From contig JBASCW010000089.1 in NCBI GenBank assembly GCA_049651845.1, positions 1-23,257 on the forward strand: 23,257 nucleotides of DNA. The letters are read 5' to 3'. Position numbers and translations under genes: made by a program. This document shows, piece after piece, positions 8,287 to 14,509 of the stretch (its first letter is position 1; each line of letters begins with the position of its first letter). The notes below the pieces were generated by a model. The model did not search any database. It was not told the origin of the DNA and worked only from the letters and a program-made list of their open reading frames with translations. This DNA comes from RBG-16-66-20 sp049651845 (GTDB lineage Bacteria; Pseudomonadota; Gammaproteobacteria; Burkholderiales; SG8-39).

Positions 8287-9254
8287 AATTCCCGCTCAAC
8301 CGCGCCGCCCTCGAGGAAGCCGCCCGGCTCGTGCACTCGGTCATCGCGCCCACGCCGCAGCTTTCCTGGCCGCTGCTGAACGCGCGCGCCGGCTGCGAAG
8401 TGTGGGTCAAGCACGAGAACCACACGCCCACCGGCGCCTTCAAGATCCGCGGCGGCCTGGTGATGCTCGACGCGCTGAAGAAGGCCAACCCGAGGCTGCC
8501 GGGCGTGGTGAGCGCGACGCGCGGCAACCACGGCCAGTCGATCGCCTACGCCGGGCGGCGCTACGGCGTGCGCACCGTGATCGTGGTGCCGCACGGCAAC
8601 AGCCGCGACAAGAACGCGGCGATGCGCGCCTGGGGCGCGGAGCTCGTCGAGCACGGCCGCGACTTCGACGAGGCGAAGGACCGCGCCGCGCAGCTCGCGC
8701 AAAGCGAGGGCCTCTTCTCGATCGGCCCCTTCCATCCCGAGCTCGTGGCGGGCGTCGCCAGCTACGCGCTCGAGCTCTTCTCCGCGGTCGCGGACCTCGA
8801 CTCCGTCTACGCGCCGATCGGCTGCGGCTCCGGGATCAGCGGCCTCGTCGCCTGGCGCGACGTGCTCGGACTGAATACCAAAGTGGTGGGCGTCGTCTCG
8901 GACCGCGCCGACTGCTATGCACTCTCGCTGGAGCAAGGCAAGCCCGTAGAAACCGCGAGCGCCGACACCTTCGCCGACGGCATGGCCGTGCGCGTGCCGG
9001 TACCGGCCGCCCTCGACATCATCCGCTCGGGCGCCGAGCGCGTGGTGCGCGTCTCCGACGACGAAGTGAAGGCGGCGATGCGCCACTACTTCAGCGACAC
9101 CCACAACCTCGTCGAAGGCGCCGGCGCCGCGCCGCTCGCCGCGCTCCTCAAGGAAAAGCGCGATCCGAAGCGCCGCTACGCGGTGATCTGCTCGGGCGGC
9201 AACATCGATAGCGCCGCCTACATCGACGCCCTGTCCCATCCAACTTCGAGATAG
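8283..9254 (+). CDS. Threonine/serine dehydratase-like PLP enzyme
   Basis: 323 residues from GTG 8283, which overlaps the upstream stop as GTGA; the frame is open further upstream, antisense to nothing useful but overlapping the hydrolase, so the coupled GTG is preferred. Fold-type II PLP enzyme: Schiff-base Lys54 in TGAFKIRGG, RGNHGQ (80-85) for substrate carboxylate, the glycine-rich PLP phosphate loop GCGSGISG (180-187), and SGGNID near the C-terminus. There is no ACT regulatory domain, so it resembles catabolic (TdcB-like) threonine/serine dehydratases or serine racemase-like enzymes rather than biosynthetic IlvA. Role: deamination of a hydroxy amino acid to a 2-keto acid. Last gene of the paaG-paaK unit. 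Confidence 0.88.
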   Translation: MKFPLNRAALEEAARLVHSVIAPTPQLSWPLLNARAGCEVWVKHENHTPTGAFKIRGGLVMLDALKKANPRLPGVVSATRGNHGQSIAYAGRRYGVRTVIVVPHGNSRDKNAAMRAWGAELVEHGRDFDEAKDRAAQLAQSEGLFSIGPFHPELVAGVASYALELFSAVADLDSVYAPIGCGSGISGLVAWRDVLGLNTKVVGVVSDRADCYALSLEQGKPVETASADTFADGMAVRVPVPAALDIIRSGAERVVRVSDDEVKAAMRHYFSDTHNLVEGAGAAPLAALLKEKRDPKRRYAVICSGGNIDSAAYIDALSHPTSR

Positions 9255-9633
9255 CTCAGCCGGCGTAGCGTCCCGGCCCCCGCGGGCCCAATTGACGGCC
9301 CCCGGCCCGCGGCGGACACTTCTGCGCAATAGCCACAAGCTGACAACTGCAGCTTTTGCCGGAGTTACTTCAATCGCGTAAGGATGTGCAGCGTATGAAG
9401 ATTCTCGGAATTATGTCGATCGCTTCGCCGGTGTTATCCAGCAACTTTGCTGACTGATTCAAGTTCGGTGGCACGGCAGTGCACCGCGCGCACCAAAATT
9501 CAGGGACTGCATGATTCTGGTAGCTCACCGGAACCCAATGACGATGACCGCCTGCGACCCCAATCCGGTAGTCAAGCGTAGACTTCCCTGCAGGCTAGTC
9601 CGGGAGCGACAGGCTCATCGCCGGGGGATAAAC
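9255..9633. other. Intergenic stretch with no convincing gene
   Basis: 379 bases holding the hairpins described above and then visibly lower-GC sequence from about 9330 on. A 20-codon frame at 9395-9457 (MKILGIMSIASPVLSSNFAD) resembles a truncated signal peptide but has no downstream extension and is not called as a gene. The last bases before 9634 carry GGGGGA, a usable ribosome site for the lipoprotein gene. No promoter could be fixed. Confidence 0.5.
9280..9312. terminator. GC-rich hairpin after the dehydratase gene
   Basis: CCGCGGGCC at 9280-9288 and its exact inverted copy GGCCCGCGG at 9304-9312 enclose a 15-base loop, starting 25 bases past the dehydratase stop. A weaker hairpin (AAGCTG 9337-9342 / CAGCTT 9350-9355) ending in TTTT follows. 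Together they plausibly end the paaG operon, though the first stem has no T-tract. Confidence 0.4.
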
Positions 9634-10854
9634 ATGACGCGATCGACCGTACTGTTTGCCAAAAGAATTGGCGCCATGTTGGGACTATTGGTGGCGGCCG
9701 TATTGCTCTCGGCGTGCGGCGACATGCCGATGCGGCCCGTCGACGAAAAGGTTGCGACCATCGCTGCCGGCTATGGTCGGGCGTTTGGGCGCATCGACTA
9801 TCTGGAGAACGGCAAGGAAAAAAACTGGAGTGGGTCGGTGTTTGGCGCCGACTTACTCACGCTATTCGTTCGTTCGGTTCGCAGCGGCGAGATGCAGTAC
9901 ATGCAAATCGAGGGCAATGGCAGTTTTTACTGGCCGCTTCGGGCAGGTGACTATGAGATTGTCGGGTATCAGGTTACGCGCCAAATGGTTACGAGCGCCC
10001 GTCACACGGGCCGTCTTATGACGACGTTTTCGGTATCGAAGCCGGGGCAGGCTGTTTACATCGGCGATTTGCGGATCGAAGCCGGCACGGACCGTTATCG
10101 ATTCGATGTTGTGGATCGATACGCCGAAGCGCTAAAACGAGTCGACGCTCGGATAACAGCAGGAAGGCTCGAAGCGGTGAAAGACCTCATGCGCCTGGAG
10201 AAGCAGGCCGGAAGCTACAAGCGGGTGGTGGAAATCTGCGACAAAGCTTGGGCACTAAAATGCGACCGGAACTATCAAGGGGTAGAACCGGTACGGCCCA
10301 GCGGCACTGAGATGGGTTTCCCAGTCACGCATAATCTGACGCCGTTGCTCGAATGGAAACCATCAGGGCGACCTGAGGTTTCCTATGATGTCGCGATCTA
10401 TGACGCCTATTCGTTCGCGTATGGAGCGACAGGAGTTGTACCCAGAATGAGTGGGGCACTCGTTGACTATTCGGAAGGACTTCGCGAGCCGAGATATTCC
10501 CCGCCGGCGCCCCTTCAGCCCGGGAAGAAGTACGAATGGACAGTACGATTGCGAGACGGTGACACCGTTTCCAGTTGGTCGGCGACGAGTTATTTCGTAT
10601 TCGCCATAGTTGCGTGGGCAAGTGGATCGGGACAGGGATTCGGTTTCGCTACACCGGCCACGTCCGGCGAGCAGGCGAGCGTTCAATACCTCAAGCAAGA
10701 TCCGCCGGGAGGTTCGCTGTCATACGGACAGATCGTATATGTCGACGATGGAAGCTGCCCCGCGGGCGAAGTCAAGGAAATCACTGGTGGCAGCCGGCAG
10801 AAATCCATTTCCCGAGTGGCTCGCTGCGTCAAGCGTCCCCGACCAAGCAATTGA
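9634..10854 (+). CDS. Putative outer-membrane lipoprotein with Fn3-like and small C-terminal Cys domain
   Basis: 406 residues from ATG 9634, chosen because GGGGGA precedes it and it begins a canonical lipoprotein signal (TM stretch, lipobox LSAC with Cys28); the frame opens earlier at 9511 but those codons lack a signal. The residue after Cys28 is Gly, so outer-membrane sorting is expected. Residues about 40-165 look like a beta-rich domain with repeated aromatic strands; a helical linker (about 170-215) follows; about 240-335 resembles a fibronectin-III-like fold (LLEWKPSG ... PLQPGKKYEWTVRLRDGD ... SSWSATSYF). The end (YGQIVYVDDGSCPAGEVKEI ... VARCVKR) has two cysteines and resembles the small DUF6719-type domain, from memory. 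Codon use is less GC-rich than the paa genes. No specific function can be assigned. Confidence 0.75.
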   Translation: MTRSTVLFAKRIGAMLGLLVAAVLLSACGDMPMRPVDEKVATIAAGYGRAFGRIDYLENGKEKNWSGSVFGADLLTLFVRSVRSGEMQYMQIEGNGSFYWPLRAGDYEIVGYQVTRQMVTSARHTGRLMTTFSVSKPGQAVYIGDLRIEAGTDRYRFDVVDRYAEALKRVDARITAGRLEAVKDLMRLEKQAGSYKRVVEICDKAWALKCDRNYQGVEPVRPSGTEMGFPVTHNLTPLLEWKPSGRPEVSYDVAIYDAYSFAYGATGVVPRMSGALVDYSEGLREPRYSPPAPLQPGKKYEWTVRLRDGDTVSSWSATSYFVFAIVAWASGSGQGFGFATPATSGEQASVQYLKQDPPGGSLSYGQIVYVDDGSCPAGEVKEITGGSRQKSISRVARCVKRPRPSN

Positions 10855-10925
10855 TTTAGGGATCCGCAAGTGACTGTTCCTCGCCAGTTCCAGCCTGTCG
10901 ACACAGGGGGTCAAGCGCGTGTGCC

Positions 10926-10989
10926 ACCGAACAACGGCTCGCAGGTCGACGCGCCGCAAGCGGCGCGCACCTGAAGCCGGACGTTGCGG
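10926..10989 (+). repeat. attC-like site 1 (left end of cassette cluster)
   Basis: 64 bp. R''-like ACCGAAC (10926-10932), AA spacer, then CGGCTCG; inner stem AGGT...ACCT and GCGCCGC-AA-GCGGCGC; L'-like GAAGCCG; GAC spacer; R'-like GTTGCGG (10983-10989). Layout and the AACAACGGCT start match attC site 3, but R' departs from the GTTRRRY consensus, so this is the weakest of the outer-box matches. Cassette A begins at its GTT. Confidence 0.55.
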
Positions 10990-10998
10990 AAGACCAAC

Positions 10999-11415
10999 GT
11001 GCTTACTTCTATTCTCCCAAAGCCATTGCTGGTCCTCGCGGCCGTCTACTTCGCCACCACCCTCGCTCACTTCGGACACAACGCCGAGTACATCGCGTTC
11101 TATCCCGGTATGCCCGGCTGGCTCACCCGCGAGAAGGTCTATCTTGCGTGGTTGGCCGTTACGAGCCTTGGGTTCGTCGCGTTTGTCTTCGCCCGACTCG
11201 CGCTTCCTGCCCTTGCGCTGTTGTTTCTTGCCCTGTACGGCGCCTTCGGTCTCGATGGTTTGGCCCACTACACGCTCGCGCTCTGTTCTGAGCACACACT
11301 CTTGGCCAACGTCACCATCTGGTCGGAGGCCATTACTGGCATGGTTTTGCTGTTGGCTTCGGCTGTCCTCTTTGCTCGTCGCTTCACGCCACGTTTTGCG
11401 TCGCGCAATGGCTAA
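10999..11415 (+). CDS. Cassette A: small four-helix membrane protein, unknown function
   Basis: 138 residues from GTG 10999, preceded by GGAAG at a good distance; an in-frame TTG at 10984 lies inside the attC-1 R' box and is less likely. Four hydrophobic segments (about residues 7-24, 47-65, 68-88 and 107-127) with a conserved-looking loop LAHFGHNAEYIAFYPGMPGW after helix 1. The layout resembles DoxX-like or other four-helix inner-membrane proteins, but no family motif is certain. The TAA stop at 11413-11415 lies inside the R'' box of attC site 2, a hallmark of integron cassette genes. Function unknown. Confidence 0.75.
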   Translation: MLTSILPKPLLVLAAVYFATTLAHFGHNAEYIAFYPGMPGWLTREKVYLAWLAVTSLGFVAFVFARLALPALALLFLALYGAFGLDGLAHYTLALCSEHTLLANVTIWSEAITGMVLLLASAVLFARRFTPRFASRNG

Positions 11416-11499
11416 CCTGGCGCCGCAGGCCGATGCGCGCGCGCCGGCGGTGCCTTGCAAGTGTCAGTGCGGCGCGCGCGTCTGGGCTCCACGTTAGGC
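11410..11499 (+). repeat. attC site 2 (cassette A)
   Basis: 90 bp. R'' GGCTAAC (11410-11416) against R' GTTAGGC (11493-11499), complementary at six of seven positions; L''-like GGCGCC against L'-like GGGCTCC; the interior has GATGCGCGCGCG paired loosely with CGGCGCGCGCGTC. R' matches GTTRRRY perfectly. The cassette A stop codon is embedded in R''. Confidence 0.75.
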
Positions 11500-11574
11500 T
11501 GTTGTTCATTGGGTCAGTAACTGTCAGGAAACAATCAGGACCGAGCCGCAAACGTCAACCGAAAGGAGAACACC

Positions 11575-13380
11575 ATGAAGACGGAACCAGAATCGAAGCA
11601 GACAACACATCAGCTTGAAAAGGAAATCACGAATCTGATCGCTGATCCGGCAGTTCATCGCCGAGTCCTTCGAGCCATCAACAATGCAGTGCGCCCTGAA
11701 GATTTGCTGGCACCCGAGCCCGTCATTCCCCATGCTGAGGTGGCTGGCTTCGCGCTCGGCACGCCAGGCGGAGACGATCATGGACCCGAGCCCATCGACA
11801 AGGGAGCGGCGCAGAAAAGGAAACAGGAACGAGCCGCGCAACTAAAATTCGCAACGGAGATTCTCAAATTCCGTGACAAGCATTATCCGCTCGGCCTTCG
11901 GCATGTGGGTGAACTGAAAGTCGGAGACCTGCTGGATCACAGGCGTTTCCCCGAACTGTTCTTCCATCTGACACATCTCGTCGAAGGGCAATGGACAGAC
12001 TTCCCCATCGATATTCCGCGCCGTGGTCCTGGCAGTTACGATGGCGTCATCCATGCCGCGTTATGCCACACCGGTAAGGTCCTGTTCATCACGGCTGACG
12101 AAACCACGCTTCTCTGGGATCCGAACAATACGACGGCCTCGACCTTCGAGAACCCGACCAACCAGCCCCATCTGATGCCGAACGGCTATTCCCAGCTCTG
12201 CGGACACCATGTTTTCCTATCAAGCGGCAAGCTGTTGTCGGTTGGTGGCGGCGGATACGGCTACAACAGCCAAGCGCTTGCGGGCTACGTTTTTGACCCT
12301 ACCACGAAGACCTGGGCGCGGACGTCGAACAACATGTCCGAAGCCAAGTGGTACCCGACCGCCGTTGCGCTAGGCGACGAGAGGGTTCTGGTTACTTGCG
12401 GCGATCGGGGCGGCGACATGGATATCTATAACGAAGCGACGAATACCTTCTCAACTGTCACGGGTGATGATCGCGGTTTTCCAAACCTCTATCCTGGTCT
12501 GCACCTGCTGCCCAGCCACAATGTCTTTTATACGCGTACGGGCTGGGGCAATGCCGGCACAGGCGGCTCGGCAACCAATGACCCACGGTCGGCTTACTTC
12601 AGCTTCTCGGGCCCGAACGCAGGGGCGTGGAACAATATCCAGAACGCTTCTGCCAACCGCACCAAGGGCATGTCAGTGCTAATACTGTCCAGTTCGCCGC
12701 CCTATGTCCGAATAATGGTGATCGGTGGTGTTGGCGGTGACCGCGGTACCTATGAAATCGTGGATGTCACCTCACTGTCCGGCGCGGTGAGTTGGGGGGC
12801 TCCGGTTCCGTTCCCAGATGGCATTGATCGCAGCCTTGCCAGCGCCGTACTGCTGCCTAACGGCAATGTCTTCGTCGCCGGTGGCACAACAACAAGCTCG
12901 CCTTGTTCAATGTACAACCCGACGACCAATGCATGGGCAGCATTAGCGGAGTTGCCATCGGTCCGCCACTATCATTCGGTGGCGCTTCTCCTTCCCAGTG
13001 GTCAGGTGATGATGGCCGGCTGGAACAACACAAAAATCGAGATATTCAGCCCTCCATATATGTTCGCCGCGCGTCCCACCATTACGTCGGCCCCAAGCTT
13101 GGTCCACCATGGCCGCACCTTTGCAATTTCTTCGCCGGAGGCAGAAACCATCACCAAGGTTGTGCTTGTGCGGCCGATGGCAGTCACTCACCAGACCGAT
13201 AGCGAGCAGAAGGTGATCGAAATGGCGAATCGACACGATCACGCAAACCCAAGTCAAATCTTGGTTACGGCACCTAACGGGTTACATCCGCATTCCCATG
13301 CGCAGAAGGGGTATTACATGATGTTTGCGATAAACGCACAGGGAGCACCCTCTGTAGCGAAGTGGATCTATCTTCACTAA
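11575..13380 (+). CDS. Cassette B: galactose-oxidase/glyoxal-oxidase-like copper radical oxidase
   Basis: 601 residues from ATG 11575, preceded by AAAGGAG at 7 bases. Residues about 150-495 carry Kelch-type beta-propeller repeats (repeated VGGG, PTTKTW, NPTTNAW); about 498-601 is the C-terminal early-set/DUF1929 domain ending GYYMMFAINAQG.PSVAKW. Expected copper-radical residues are all present: Cys209 (QLCGHH) and Tyr260 (AKWYPT) for the Cys-Tyr cofactor, Tyr466-His467 (RHYHSVALLLP), and His539 (VTHQTDSEQK). Known: such enzymes oxidise alcohols or aldehydes with O2, giving H2O2, and are normally secreted. Oddly, the 130-residue N-terminus is hydrophilic and helical with no signal peptide or TM segment, so export is not evident. 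Large for a cassette gene. Substrate unknown; the pairing of active-site residues with activity is inferred. Confidence 0.85.
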   Translation: MKTEPESKQTTHQLEKEITNLIADPAVHRRVLRAINNAVRPEDLLAPEPVIPHAEVAGFALGTPGGDDHGPEPIDKGAAQKRKQERAAQLKFATEILKFRDKHYPLGLRHVGELKVGDLLDHRRFPELFFHLTHLVEGQWTDFPIDIPRRGPGSYDGVIHAALCHTGKVLFITADETTLLWDPNNTTASTFENPTNQPHLMPNGYSQLCGHHVFLSSGKLLSVGGGGYGYNSQALAGYVFDPTTKTWARTSNNMSEAKWYPTAVALGDERVLVTCGDRGGDMDIYNEATNTFSTVTGDDRGFPNLYPGLHLLPSHNVFYTRTGWGNAGTGGSATNDPRSAYFSFSGPNAGAWNNIQNASANRTKGMSVLILSSSPPYVRIMVIGGVGGDRGTYEIVDVTSLSGAVSWGAPVPFPDGIDRSLASAVLLPNGNVFVAGGTTTSSPCSMYNPTTNAWAALAELPSVRHYHSVALLLPSGQVMMAGWNNTKIEIFSPPYMFAARPTITSAPSLVHHGRTFAISSPEAETITKVVLVRPMAVTHQTDSEQKVIEMANRHDHANPSQILVTAPNGLHPHSHAQKGYYMMFAINAQGAPSVAKWIYLH

Positions 13381-13431
13381 CGGGATGGAGAGTGTGTACG
13401 AGGGTCGACTCCACTGAAGGGTGTGTCGATA

Positions 13432-13498
13432 GCCCAACAACCGCTTCCGGCTGACGTCGGCGCTAACGCGCCGCCGCGGCTGAAGCGGGGCGTTGGGT
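13432..13498 (+). repeat. attC site 3 (cassette B)
   Basis: 67 bp and the clearest of the four. R'' GCCCAAC (13432-13438) pairs with R' GTTGGGT (13492-13498), both fitting RYYYAAC/GTTRRRY; L'' CCGCTTC (13441-13447) is the exact inverse of L' GAAGCGG (13482-13488); AA and GGC form the unpaired spacers; the interior holds a GGCGC-TAAC-GCGCC hairpin. It lies 51 bases after the oxidase stop codon. Confidence 0.85.
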
Positions 13499-13546
13499 CG
13501 CAAATCGGCAGCGGGCGTAGAATCGCGACAACTAGCGGAGCTTTCT

Positions 13547-13747
13547 ATGCATTTCACCATCGAGCACGAAAAGGAAGAGGACGGGCGCTGGCTGGCGGAA
13601 GTGCCTGAACTTCCTGGCGTTCTTGCGTATGGCGCTACTGCGCAGGAAGCGATGGCGAAAGCCCGGGCGCTGGCCCTTCGGGTTCTCGCCGAGCGTCTCG
13701 AGCACGACGAGACCGGACCTCAGTCGATCTCTATCGCGGTGGCATGA
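13547..13747 (+). CDS. hicB: Cassette C: HicB family antitoxin
   Basis: 66 residues from ATG 13547, preceded by GGAG at 7 bases and lying 49 bases after attC site 3. It has the partial RNase-H-like HicB fold: MHFTIEHEKEEDGRWLAEVP, ELPGVLAYGATAQEAMAKA (the LPG-V-YG-T-EEA-A family pattern), then a helix and an acidic tail. No C-terminal ribbon-helix-helix or HTH DNA-binding domain follows, so it is the short HicB type. Known: HicB binds and neutralises HicA; antitoxin-first order is one of the two orders found. The stop overlaps the hicA start as ATGA, implying coupled translation. Confidence 0.9.
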   Translation: MHFTIEHEKEEDGRWLAEVPELPGVLAYGATAQEAMAKARALALRVLAERLEHDETGPQSISIAVA

Positions 13748-13963
13748 CATCTTGGCCTTCGTCGAAGGCCAATCGCGTACTCGCAGCTCTCTACCGGATC
13801 GGCTGGGCCCTCAAGCGCCAGTCCGGTTCCCACAAAACCCTGTCCCGTCCCGGATGGCCTGACGTCGTCTTTGCGTTTCACGACCGCGAAGAGATTGCGC
13901 CCGCGCATGCCTGTTCGGATCGCAAAGCGCACCGGCTTGAAGCCGGAGGATTTGCGAGCTTGA
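13744..13963 (+). pseudogene. hicA: Cassette C: HicA family toxin, frameshifted
   Basis: From ATG 13744 the frame gives MTSWPSSKANRVLAALYRIG, WALKRQSGSHKTL, RPGWPDVVFAFHDREEIAP, a typical HicA double-stranded-RNA-binding-like mRNA interferase with the catalytic His of the GSH motif. After about 13903 the frame loses homology, while the neighbouring frame supplies the missing end RMPVRIAKRTGLKPEDLRA and a TGA at 13961-13963, only 9 bases before attC site 4. The span is 220 bases, one more than a multiple of three, so a single extra base within GCGCCCGCGCATG is the simplest explanation. In the unshifted frame the protein would run to 14034, through attC site 4, as an unrelated tail. Either a natural toxin-inactivating mutation or a sequencing or assembly error in a GC run. 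Confidence 0.8.
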
Positions 13964-13972
13964 GAATTTGCC

Positions 13973-14036
13973 GCGCAACCGTACCGCCGAAACCGACGCC
14001 TCAAGTGCGGCGCGCCGTTCGCGGCAGACGTTAGCC
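13973..14036 (+). repeat. attC-like site 4 (cassette C, right end of array)
   Basis: 64 bp. R''-like GCGCAAC (13973-13979, one mismatch to RYYYAAC), inner CCGCC, L'-like GCGGCA, then GAC and R' GTTAGCC (14030-14036). Stem pairing is less regular than in site 3. Length and position right after the toxin stop support it. The TTA at 14031-14033 in R' is also the stop codon (TAA) of the convergent ogt gene. Confidence 0.6.
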
Positions 14037-14507
14037 GTTTCCTTCTAGAGCGAGCAAAGCGCGTTTTCTGCCCAGGCCGCCCGCGTAGCCGATGAGCGAG
14101 CCGTTTGCGCCCATGATGCGGTGGCAAGGCACGATGATGCCGATCGGGTTGCGCCCGGTCGCCGCGCCCGCGGCGCGCGCGCTGCCGGGATGGCCGGCGC
14201 GCTTCGCGAGCTCGCCGTAGGTCAGCGTCTTGCCGAAGCCGACTTTCGCGATCTGCCTCCAGACCGAGCGCTGGAAGGGCGTGCCCTGCGGGTCGAGCGC
14301 GACCGAGAAATGCGTGCGCTTGCCGGCGAAGTACTCCGCGAGCTCGCGCTTCGCCTGCCGCAGCACCGGGTTGCGCGCGTCGCGCCGCCAGTCGCGCTGC
14401 TTCGGGAAATGCTTCTGGCCCTTGAAGTAGACCCCGGCGAGGCCCTTTGCCGTCGCCGTGAAGATCATGGTGCCCTGCGGGCTTTCGAATTCGTCGTAAG
14501 AAAGCAT
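14031..14507 (-). CDS. ogt: Methylated-DNA--protein-cysteine methyltransferase
   Basis: 158 residues from ATG 14507, preceded by AAGGAG, which is also the end of the upstream gene. Ogt/AdaB fold: an N-terminal beta-rich domain, then FGKTLTYGELAKRAG (HTH) and the methyl-acceptor Cys128 in the IIVPCHRIMG motif. Known reaction: suicidal transfer of the methyl group from O6-methylguanine or O4-methylthymine to the cysteine. It starts two bases past the stop of the Ada-N/AlkA fusion, so the two form one alkylation-repair operon. Its stop codon lies in the R' box of attC site 4. Confidence 0.93.
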   Translation of the reverse strand: MLSYDEFESPQGTMIFTATAKGLAGVYFKGQKHFPKQRDWRRDARNPVLRQAKRELAEYFAGKRTHFSVALDPQGTPFQRSVWRQIAKVGFGKTLTYGELAKRAGHPGSARAAGAATGRNPIGIIVPCHRIMGANGSLIGYAGGLGRKRALLALEGNG

Positions 14508-14509
14508 AT

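Larger units (their letters stand above)
10984..14030 (+). mobile_element. Integron gene-cassette array (CALIN-like): cassettes A, B, C
   Basis: Cutting each site between G and TT of its R' box gives three tandem cassettes: A 10984-11493 (membrane protein), B 11494-13492 (copper radical oxidase), C 13493-14030 (hicBA). All genes lie on + and read towards their own attC, the standard cassette orientation, with minimal non-coding sequence. Base composition is lower in GC than the paa and repair genes on either side. No tyrosine-recombinase integrase, attI site or transposase is seen in the window, so the cluster is best described as attC sites lacking an integrase, or as part of a longer integron interrupted by other sequence. 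Confidence 0.75.

Noticed and set aside
9337..9357. Small hairpin AAGCTG/CAGCTT ending in TTTT, considered as a separate terminator
   Set aside because: Six-base weak stem and a four-T tail; mentioned only as support for the stronger hairpin at 9280-9312.
9395..9457. 20-codon frame with signal-peptide-like sequence
   Set aside because: Too short, no continuation and no convincing ribosome site; left as part of the intergenic stretch.
9360..9634. Search for an attI or further attC to the left of the lipoprotein gene
   Set aside because: GTT triplets present (for example near 9432) lack a matching R''/L'' partner, so no site is called.
13961..14034. Longer HicA protein reading in the unshifted frame to 14034
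   Set aside because: Its last 40 or so residues have no HicA similarity and pass through the attC-4 site, whereas the other frame restores the family C-terminus.
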